DNA of 64,000 nucleotides, taken from the NCBI RefSeq assembly GCF_002575655.3, contig NC_053039.3, positions 48,423,290-48,487,289 on the forward strand, given 5' to 3'. The DNA comes from Aegilops tauschii subsp. strangulata. Its lineage: Eukaryota > Streptophyta > Magnoliopsida > Poales > Poaceae. The notes beneath the pieces were generated by a model. That model worked only from the letters and a program-made list of their open reading frames with translations, searched no databases and had not been told where the DNA came from. The position numbers and the translations under genes were made by a program. Positions 55,758 to 64,000 of this stretch are shown here, in pieces; position 1 is the stretch's first letter; the number at the start of each line of letters is the position of its first letter.

Positions 55758-56478
55758 CCAACCATGTCATTAGACTTTATGTATCAAATTATATGTTTTA
55801 TTTACTGCGATCAACTGGTACGAAGGGCATGTGTCGTTCATACTAAATTTTTGGCTATAATGTATTCAACCTATCTGTAAATCATTGCATGGTAATATTT
55901 CTATGTGCATTTTCTGGATTGCTCTATGCAAATGCAAATGACAGGGAAGGACCATGCCATGAGCTTATTGATAAACCTGAGCAGCTAGCTAGGCTCTTTA
56001 GTTAACATCATGTTATTTGTTAATTGGCTGCTTACGTTGCTTATCTGTTCAGTCACTCCTTCTTTTTGCCTGCTTAGTATAAATTGTATGTTCTATTCTG
56101 CAGCTCCTGCTGCTGCTATATTGACCTCTACTTGATGTCAAGAGCCTAATTGAAGATCAAATTCAGGTTAGTAAAAAAGGGCAGACATTTTGTTATTGGT
56201 GAACCATTTTGTATATTGTCAATTGTATGCTCCTCGCGATACTAACAACTATATGTACTGTAGGGATTTGTTTCACCATCAACAGAAAAACTCCTTCTAG
56301 ATCTACCTCCTAAAAAACATGTCTTTTATCATAGTTCTGGATCTGTATGCATGAGACCCTTTTATATTCAGATTGGAAGGTGATCTTGTGTTTTCTACGA
56401 AGTTTAGAATCTTGTTGTTTGCTATACCTGCTAGCTGCCGATCATGTACTGCACATGCAGTGTGAGTAAATCTCTTAA
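55758..56478. other. Intergenic, nothing recognised
   Basis: AT-rich, only short frames. It separates the Stowaway from the GRF-gene element. Confidence 0.5.
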
Positions 56479-56737
56479 GGGTTAATTATCCTTTTGCCCT
56501 CAGTGGTGTCCGTGTGCTCAGTTTTGCCCTCAGATGCGAATCGTGCTCAGTTTTGCCCCTAGTCCATGCGCACCAACTCGTTCCGTGAACTCTGCCGTCT
56601 CCGTCAGGTCAACCTTTTGACTCGGCCCTTACAGGTGGGACCAGGCGGCAGAGACGGCCAATTCTATTCAGACTGTTGCACGCGTGGCTTGTGGGACCCA
56701 GCAGAGAGCCGTTGAGCAGAGAGCCGTTGCGGGTGTG

Positions 56738-56745
56738 CTATATAA
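56738..56745 (+). promoter_or_regulatory. TATA box of the GRF-like gene
   Basis: CTATATAAGCGGG lies about 140 bases before the ATG at 56882. A short upstream frame (ATG at 56818, five codons, ending TAG) sits in the leader, after a GA repeat. Confidence 0.55.
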
Positions 56746-56881
56746 GCGGGCGACAGCGGTGGTGACCACGGCGACAGAGAGCACAGCGGTGACCACGGAG
56801 AGAGAGAGAGAGAGAGCATGGCGGTGGGAAGCTAGCTGTGGAGGGCACGGCGGTGTTGAGATCCCTTCGGCTCCGAGCTCC

Positions 56882-57433
56882 ATGTCTTCCTCAAGCTCCC
56901 GTGCCACCTCGCGGATGCAGAGCCGGGCGCGTGTGGACATGCCTGTCTTCGTCTGTCCGCGGTGCCGGGCCGGCGTTGATCGAAGGGTTTCTCACACACC
57001 GAGGAACCAGAATCGTCCGTTCTAGGTATGCAGCGAGAATGGGGTAAGAATCGGGGCAATTGCACCATTTTCATGGTCGGGATCTTTGAGAAATGGGTTG
57101 ATCTGTTTGGTGTTCATGCAGGTGACATGCTTCTTTCTTTGGGTCGATGCTCTAGCCAAGACTCTGGTGAATGAACTGCAAGAAGAGCATGAAGAATGGT
57201 TGCGCATGCTACCACGAACGGCAGTGGCCGCAGCACGAGCTCCGGAAGAAGAGATGGAGGGTGAAGCACACACTGACAGAGAGCTAGCTGTTGAGCTGAG
57301 GATGTTGAAGAAGAAGGTTAGGAAGCTTGAAGATCAAGCACAAATACCAATACCCATTTGCAATTCCTTTTGGGCATTTGTAGGTATGGTAATCGCACTG
57401 GTTGTAATGTTGAAAATGTATGGAAAGGCATGA
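56882..57433 (+). pseudogene. GRF-like zinc-finger protein with coiled coil and C-terminal membrane segment
   Basis: Exon 1 from 56882 (MSSSSSRATSRMQSRARVDM) carries VCPRC, then RRVSHTPRNQNRPF. An in-frame TAG (57022-57024) occupies the place where family members have Tyr before the next Cys. The frame continues VCSENG to about 57041, and after a GT-AG intron exon 2 (57121-57433) resumes VTCFFLWVDALAKTLVNELQ. That completes the C-x2-C ... C ... C ribbon and W. A coiled coil (ELRMLKKKVRKLEDQ) and a membrane span (FWAFVGMVIALVVMLKMY) end the protein. The GRF plus tail-anchor layout recurs in Triticeae transposon-linked genes. A single stop breaks it. Confidence 0.65.
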
Positions 57434-58726
57434 ATTATGGAGGAATTTGTAAGCTTGAAATTGTATGAGAAATTCACCTAGTTTAAATGTTGGTCAAAGT
57501 TGTTTAAATGTTGAAAAAAGGGAAGAAGTGACCAACATTTAAATATGTTGAAAAAGGGAGAAGAAATGAGGAATTCAGAAACTTTTGATCAATGAAATGC
57601 AGCTCTCTGCTCTGCCTTTCTGTCAAAAAAAAGTTCCTCTGTGGGCCAAATTCAGAGCGTAGAGCCAAGTGCAGGCTAGACTAATGGGCCAACTGCATCC
57701 AATTAGGCCCATTCGGGGGTTCTCTTGCATGTTTTTTTGTTTTCTGTTCTGATTTAATTTAGGCAGTAAATCATAATGCTGAAACTTTTTGTGGAAGCTA
57801 ATTGAATTATTCCAGAGCCAAACAATTAAGTTTAGAAATTTTTTGGAGCTGTTAAATATTTAATAGCAATTTAATATCTCCAATTCAATTACACTGTGAT
57901 TTAAATCAAAGACCAAAATGTCATGGAAAATGTGCCTCAGCTCTGGTAGAGGTTTACACCTGGTGCCAAAATAAATGAACATTTTTTAAGGGCATTACAT
58001 TGAGCAAAAATAATTTGTCTAAAAAAATGAAGGGTGGAAAATGCACAAAAAATGGTGCGGCTAGGGACTCGAACCCAGGACCGCGTGGGTTTGTGGCGTT
58101 TAGGGTTGCGTTGGTAACCGCTAGGACAGATGGAAAGACTTTGAAATGGGTAGGGAAGGAAGGTATACATAGTGAGACCGTGAATGTTTGCACACGCGTG
58201 AGAGTGGTTTTCCTTTATTTTGCACTGAAATTTTGGAGGGTTGGAAACGTATGTTTGCACTGCCACATGATTTTGGTTAGAGTGGCACTTGGCTTAGGGT
58301 TAGAGTGGCACTTGGCTTAGGATTTAAAGGGAATAAATTTGCATGTGTTAGTTCATGACTTGTTTTTTTTTGAATGAAAGAGAGGGCTTCTCACCCCCTC
58401 CGATTTTCATTAATTAAAACCACAAGTTCTCGAACTTCATGACTTGGTTTAGGGAAGAAATGATATGTTTGGGCACGAACAATTTTAACACACATAATAA
58501 CTTAGATAAGATGCAACACACCGTACCCTTACATTAGGCAATAATAACCTGGATCCATAAGTTCACGGACACGACACGACACGACACGGCACGCACGACA
58601 TAGAAAAGCAACAAAATAAAAACGATAAAACTAAAACATGACGAGCTTGACTCCGGGCTTGAACATCTTCATCTTGACCTCCTTCTTCCACCTTGGCCGC
58701 GCGCCCCTTCAACACCGTCTTCAACT
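57434..58726. other. Intergenic DNA with repeat remnants
   Basis: No gene. It holds a tRNA-like stretch (58055-58125), two direct copies of TTAGAGTGGCACTTGGCTTAGG near 58276-58321, a LINE-tail-like T run with GAATGAAAGAGAGGGCTTCT at about 58363-58430, and a short GACAC/ACGAC repeat at 58567-58600. Confidence 0.5.
58045..58135 (-). repeat. tRNA-like / SINE-like stretch
   Basis: On the minus strand, TAGCGGTTACCAACG resembles a pol III A box, and GGGTTCGAGTCCC fits the B-box consensus GGTTCGANNCC. CCGCACCATTTTTT follows, with a T-run terminator. The arms do not form a full cloverleaf, so I do not call a functional tRNA. Confidence 0.35.
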
Positions 58727-58951
58727 TCACACCTCCTCCTCCTCATCGTAGGGAAGGGAGTGCATCTGGCCTGGAGTGGGGAAGATGCTCTCGTAGTTGG
58801 TGTAGATGTTGTACACCGTGAAGAAGATGGCCTCGCAGCTGCACCAAAAGACTTGGCCGAGGAGCTCGTGCGCGTCAAACGGGTCGGTGAAGGTGACCAT
58901 GAGCAGTAGGAGGATGCCGCCGCGGTCATGAACCTCGTTGAGGGTGAACAT
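58727..58951 (-). pseudogene. Unrecognised gene fragment cut by the Copia insertion
   Basis: The open frame of 74 codons reads FTLNEVHDRGGILLLLMVTF, then ELLGQVFWCSCEAIFFTVYN and SIFPTPGQMHSLP, ending in an acidic EEEE tail. Its composition looks protein-like (hydrophobic core, balanced residues), and its 5' end coincides within a few bases with the LTR border at 58954. It is probably a host gene exon or an older element that the Copia element interrupted. I do not recognise the family. Confidence 0.4.
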
Positions 58952-58953
58952 CC

Positions 58954-60652
58954 TGTTGGGAATCGTAGCATGATTTTAAAAATTTTCCTACGCTCACCAA
59001 GATGCATCTATGGAGTCTACTAGAAACGAGGGGAAAGGAGTGGATCTACATACCCTTGTAGATCGTGAGCGGAAGCGTTCCAATGAACGTGGATGACGGA
59101 GTCGTACTCGCCGTGATCCAAATCACCGATGACCGAGTGCCGAACGGACGGCACCTCCGCGTTCAACGTACAGTGCAGCGACGTCTCCTCCTTCTTGATC
59201 CAGCAAGGGGGAAGGAGAGGTTGATGGAGATCCAGCAGCACGACGGCGTGGTGGTGGATGTAGCGGGTCTCGGCAGGGCTTCGCTAAGCTTCTGCGAGAG
59301 AGAGAGAGGTGTTGCAGGGGAGGAGGGAGGTGCCAAAGGCTGTAGGTTGCTGCCCTCCCCCCTTTATATAGGCCCCTGGGGGGGGTGCGCCAGCCCCAAG
59401 AGATGGGATCTCAAGGGGGGCGGCGGCCACAAGGGGGGAAGGGGTTGCCTTGCCCCCCAAGGCAAGGGGGAACTCCCCCTAGGGTTCCCAACCCTAGGCG
59501 CATGGGGGGAGGCCCAAGGGGGGGGCCCAGCCCACTAGGGGCTGGTTCCCTTCCACTTTCAGCCCACGGGGCCCTCCGGGACAGGTGGCCCCACCCGGTG
59601 GACCCCCGGGACCCTTCCGGTGGTCCCGGTACAATACCGATAACCCCCGAAACTTTCCCGGTGGCCGAAACTGGACTTCCTATATATAATTCTTCACCTC
59701 CGGACCATTCCGGAACCTCTCGTGATGTCCGGGATCTCATCCGGGACTCCGAACAACTTTCGGGTTTCCGCATACATATATCTCTACAACCCTAGCGTCA
59801 CCGGACCTTAAGTGTGTAGACCCTACGGGTTCGGGAGACATGCAGACATGACCGAGACGCCTCTCCGGTCAATAACCAACAGCGGGATCTGGATACCCAT
59901 GTTGGCTCCCACATGTTCCACGATGATCTCATCGGATGAACCACGGTGTCGAGGATTCAATCAATCCGTATGCAATTCCCTTTGTCAATCGGTATGTTAC
60001 TTGCCCGAGATTCGATCGTCGGTATCCCAATACCTTGTTCAATCTCGTTACCGGCAAGTCTCTTAACTCGTACCGCAATGCATGATCCCGTGACTAACGC
60101 CTTAGTCACATTGAGCTCATTATGATGATGCATTACCGAGTGGGCCCAGAGATACCTCTCCGTCACACGGAGTGACAAATCCCAGTCTCGATCCGTGCCA
60201 ACCCAACAGACACTTTCGGAGATACCCGTAGTGCACCTTTATAGTCACCCAGTGACGTTTGGCACACCCAAAGCACTCCTACGGTATCCGGGAGTTGCAC
60301 GATCTCATGGTCTAAGGAAAAGATACTTGACATTGGAAAAGCTCTAGCAAACGAAACTACACGATCTTTTATGCTATGCTTAGGATTGGGTCTTGTCCAT
60401 CACATCATTCTCCTAATGATGTGATCCCGTTATCAATGACATCCAATGTCCATAGTCAGGAAACCATGACTATCTGTTGATCAACGAGCTAGTCAACTAG
60501 AGGCTTACTAGGGACAGGTTGTGGTCTATGTATTCACACATGTATTACGATTTCCGGACAATACAATTATAGCATGAATAATAGACAATTACCATGAACA
60601 AAGAAATATAATAATAACCATTTATTATTGCCTCTAGGGCATATTTCCAACA
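58954..60652 (-). repeat. 3' LTR of the right Angela-like Copia element
   Basis: Minus-strand start TGTTGGAAATATGCCC at 60652 and end CCCAACA at 58954, about 1.7 kb. Open frames inside (59065-59538, 59385-59795 plus, 59411-59773 minus) mirror those in the left LTR and are not genes. Confidence 0.93.
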
Positions 60653-60668
60653 GTCTCCCACTTGCACT
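60653..60668 (-). other. Copia polypurine tract
   Basis: The minus strand reads GTGCAAGTGGGAGAC directly before the LTR, the known tract of Angela/BARE1 elements. Confidence 0.8.
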
Positions 60669-60684
60669 AGAGTCAATAATCTAG

Positions 60685-63600
60685 TTACATTGTGATGAAT
60701 CGAACACCCATTGCGTCCTGGTGTTGATCATGTTTTTCCCTAGGGAGAGGTTTAGTCAACGGATCTGCTACATTCAGGTCCGTATGTACTTTACAAATAT
60801 CTATGTCTCCATTTTGAACACTTTCACGAATGGAGTTGAAGCGACGCTTGATATGCCTGGTCTTCCTGTGAAACCTGGGCTCCTTCGCAAGGGCAATAGC
60901 TCCAGTGTTGTCACAGAAGAGAGTCATTGGGCCCGACGCATTGGGAATCACCCCTAGGTCGGTAATGAACTCCTTCATCCAGACTGCTTCCTGTGCTGCC
61001 TCCGAGGCTGCCATGTACTCCGCTTCACATGTAGATCCCGCCACGACGCTTTGCTTGCAACTGCACCAGCTTACTGCTCCTCCATTCAAAATATACACGT
61101 ATCCGGTCTGTGACTATCGAGTCATCCAGATCTGTGTCGAAGCTAGCGTCGACGTAACCCTTTACGACGAGCTCTTCGTCACCTCCATAAACGAGAAACA
61201 TATCCTTAGTCCTCTTCAGGTACTTCAGGATATTCTTGACCGCTGTCCAGTGTTCCTTGCCGGGATTACTTTGGTACCTTCCTACCAAACTTACAGCAAG
61301 GTTTACATCAGGTCTGGTACACAGCATGGCATACATAATAGACCCTATGGCCGAGGCATAGGGGATGACACTCATCTCTTCTATATCTTCTGCCGTGGTC
61401 GGGCATTGAGCCGTGCTCAATTGCACACCTTGCAATATAGGCAAGAACCCCTTCTTGGACTGATCCATACTGAACTTCTTCAATATCTTGTCAAGGTATG
61501 TACTCTGTGAAAGACCAATGAGGCGTCTTGATCTATCTCTATAGATCTTGATGCCTAATATATAAGCAGCTTCTCCAAGGTCCTTCATTGAAAAACACTT
61601 ATTCAAATAGGCCTTTATACTTTTCAAGAATTCTATATCATTTCCCATCAATAGTATGTCATCCACATATAATATGAGAAATGCTACAGAGCTCCCACTC
61701 ACTTTCTTGTAAACACAGGCTTCTCCATAAGTCTGTGTAAACCCAAACGCTTTGATCATCTCATCAAAGCGAATGTTCCAACTCCGAGATGCTTGCACCA
61801 GCCCATAGATTGAGCGTTGGAGCTTGCATACTTTGTTAGCATTCTTAGGATCGACAAAACCTTCCGGCTGCATCATATACAACTCTTCCTTAAGGAAGCC
61901 ATTAAGGAATGCCGTTTTGACGTCCATCTGCCATATCTCATAATCATAGTATGCGGCAATTGCTAACATGATTCGGACGGACTTCAGCTTCGCTACGAGT
62001 GAGAAAGTCTCATCGTAGTCAACCCCTTGAACTTGTCGATAACCCTTAGCGACAAGTCGAGCTTTGTAGATGGTCACATTACCATCTGCGTCCGTCTTCT
62101 TCTTAAAGATCCATTTGTTTTCTATGGCTCGCCGCTCATCGGGCAAGTCAGTCAAAGTCCATACTTTGTTTTCATACATGGATTCTATCTCGGATTTCAT
62201 GGCTTCTAGCCATTTGTCGGAATCCGGGCCCGCCATCGCTTCTTCATAGTTCGAAGGTTCACCGTTGTCTAACAACATGATTTCCAGGACAGGGTTGCCG
62301 TACCACTCTGGTGCGGAACGTGTCCTTGTGGACCTACGAAGTTCAGTAACTTGATCCGAAGCTTCATGATCATCATCATTAACTTCCTCCCCAGTCGGTG
62401 TAGGCACCACAGGAACATTTTCCCGCGCTGCGCTACTTTCCGGTTCGGAAGGGGTGACTATCACCTCATCAAGTTCCACTTTCCTCCCACTCAATTCTTT
62501 CGAGAGAAACTCCTTCTCCAGAAAGGACCCGTTCTTGGCAACGAAGATCTTGCCTTCGGATCTGAGGTAGAAGGTATACCCAATAGTTTCCTTAGGGTAT
62601 CCTATGAAGACGCATTTTTCCGATTTGGGTTCGAGCTTTTCAGGTTGAAGTTTCTTGACATAAGCATCGCATCCCCAAACTTTTAGAAACGACAGCTTAG
62701 GTTTCTTCCCAAACCATAATTCATACGGTGTCGTCTCAACGGATTTCGACGGAGCCCTATTTAAAGTGAATGCGGCAGTCTCTAAAGCATAACCCCAAAA
62801 TGAGAGTGGTAAATCGGTAAGAGACATCATAGATCGCACCATATCCAATAGAGTGCGATTACGACGTTCGGACACACCATTTCTCTGAGGTGTTCCAGGC
62901 GGCGTGAGTTGTGAAACTATTCCACATTTCCTTAAGTGTGCACCAAACTCGTGACTTAAATATTCTCCACCATGATCTGATCGTAGGAATTTTATTCTCC
63001 TGTCACGTTGATTCTCAACTTCACTCTGAAATTCCTTGAACTTTTCAAAGGTTTCAGACTTGTGTTTCATTAGGTAGACATATCCATATCTACTTAAATC
63101 ATCAGTGAGAGTGAGAACATAACGATATCCTCCGCGAGCCTCAACACTCATTGGACCACACACATCGGTATGTATGATTTCCAATAAGTTGGTTGCTCGC
63201 TCCATTGTTCCGGAGAACGGAGTCTTGGTCATCTTACCCATGAGGCATGGTTCGCACGTGTCAAATGATTCGTAATCAAGAGACTCCAAAAGTCCATCTG
63301 CATGGAGCTTCTTCATGCGCTTGACACCAATGTGACCAAGGCGGCAGTGCCACAAGTATGTGGGACTATCGATATCAACTTTACATCTTTTGGTATTCAC
63401 ACTATGAACATGTGTAACATCACGTTCGAGATTCATCAAAAATAAACCATTGACCAGCGGGGCATGACCATAAAACATATCTCTCAAATAAATAGAACAA
63501 CCATTATTCTCAGATTTAAATGAGTAGCCATCTCGAATTAAACGAGATCCAGATACAATGTTCATGCTCAAAGCTGGCACTAAATAACAATTATTGAGGT

Positions 63601-64000
63601 TTAAAACTAACCCCGTGGGTAGATGCAGAGGTAGCGTGCCAACGGCGATCACATCGACCTTGGAACCATTCCCGACGCGCATCGTCACCTCGTCCTTTGC
63701 CAGTCTCCGTTTATTCCGTAGTTCCTGTTTTGAGTTACAAATATGAGCAACCGCACCGGTATCAAATACCCAGGAGCTACTACGAGTACTGGTAAGGTAC
63801 ACATCAATTACTTGTATATCACATATACCTTGGGTGTTGCCGGCCTTCTTCTTGTGCGCTAAATATTTGGGGCAGTTCCGCTTCCAGTGACCACTTCCCT
63901 TACAATAAAAGCACTCAGTTTCAGGCTTGGGTCCATTCTTTGACTTCTTCCCGGTAACTGGCTTACCGGGCGTGGCAACTCCCTTGCCGTCCTTCTTGAA
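60685..64000 (-). pseudogene. Copia Gag-Pol, nearly intact, one frameshift
   Basis: The frame enters from the right edge with a CCHC knuckle (CFYCKGSGHWKRNC). Protease (SSWVFDTGAVAHIC) and the integrase follow, with HHCC motif (WHCRLGHIG, CEPCLMGKMTKTPF) and core (IHTDVCGP, FLRSDHGGEY, NGVSERRNRTLLDM). RT has KARLVAKGYRQVQGVDYDET, MDVKTAFLNGFLKEELYM and catalytic LILYVDDILLMGND. RNase H begins with YVDASFDTDLDDS; a frameshift near 61120 moves the rest into another frame (CSCKQSVVAGSTCEAEYMAA, LFCDNTGAIALAKEP, ADPLTKPLP, end 60685). One shift over more than 3.3 kb means recent activity. It encodes all enzymes for copy-and-paste transposition. Confidence 0.92.

Larger units (their letters stand above)
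56479..57640 (+). mobile_element. Remnant of an element carrying a GRF-like gene
   Basis: Its left end resembles a terminal repeat (GGGTTAATTATCCTTTTGCC), followed by repeated GTGCTCAGTTTTGCCC units. A TATA-driven gene follows. I could not find the complementary right end, so the border near 57640 is a guess and the superfamily (probably Mutator-like) is open. Confidence 0.4.
58954..64000 (-). mobile_element. Angela/BARE1-like Copia LTR retrotransposon, 3' part
   Basis: The 3' LTR (58954-60652), purine tract and gag-pol (60685 to beyond 64000) lie on the minus strand in the Copia order: zinc knuckle, protease, integrase, RT, RNase H. Five bases outside the LTR are CATCC. The 5' end lies right of the window. 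Nearly intact coding distinguishes it from the left copy. Confidence 0.93.

Noticed and set aside
58045..58135. Possible tRNA gene on the minus strand
   Set aside because: A and B box-like motifs exist, but acceptor and T stems do not pair, so it is at most a SINE-like relic.
1..64000. CRISPR array, rRNA, bacterial operon or prophage
   Set aside because: Tandem repeats present are minisatellites or coding repeats with no spacer pattern; introns and plant transposons show a plant nuclear genome.

Overview
The window is repeat-dense nuclear DNA from a grass, almost certainly a Triticeae species (wheat, barley, rye or Aegilops type). The evidence is an Angela/BARE1/WIS-type Copia LTR at each side, a Tat-lineage Ty3/gypsy element, CACTA subterminal repeats, many Stowaway and Tourist MITEs, spliced genes with GT-AG introns, and GC-rich first exons typical of grass genes. 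There is no bacterial or organellar character.

Layout. 1-4441: 5' part of a decayed Angela-like Copia element on the minus strand (gag-pol remnant, leader, primer site, LTR). 4442-7378: 3' part of a CACTA element with a Transposase_24 pseudogene. 8349-9680: end of a decayed LINE on the plus strand. 9797-14684 and 28617-29066: an older unit with a spliced minus-strand gene of a transposon-associated family and a FAR1-type zinc-finger pseudogene. It is split by a complete 13.9-kb Tat-lineage gypsy element (14685-28616, minus strand) that carries a spliced antisense gene on the plus strand. 29067-32685: a Mutator-like element with a perfect 9-bp target duplication, two short convergent genes, and arrays of E2F-like sites next to both TATA boxes.

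Gene island. 33750-40997 holds the only two intact host-type genes: an F-box/FBD/LRR gene (3 exons, 515 codons) and a cytochrome P450 of the CYP85 clan (5 exons, 491 aa). Both lie on the plus strand. A 1.6-kb direct tandem duplication lies between them.

41000-58953: MITE clusters (one Stowaway inside another), a 1.06-kb Harbinger-type element, a putative Helitron (44814-49474), a nearly complete minus-strand LINE pol with few lesions (51450-55473), and a GRF-like zinc-finger/tail-anchor pseudogene (56882-57433). 58954-64000: 3' LTR and gag-pol of a second, much better preserved Angela-like Copia element, also minus strand, running off the right edge.

The most unusual object is the 29.07-32.69 kb element. 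Its MuDR-like convergent layout has no recognisable transposase, and about a dozen GGCGGGAA motifs are packed upstream of the minus-strand gene. This suggests S-phase (E2F) controlled transcription of a non-autonomous transposon. All calls come from reading the sequence without database searches. Exon borders are judged from reading frame and GT-AG signals.
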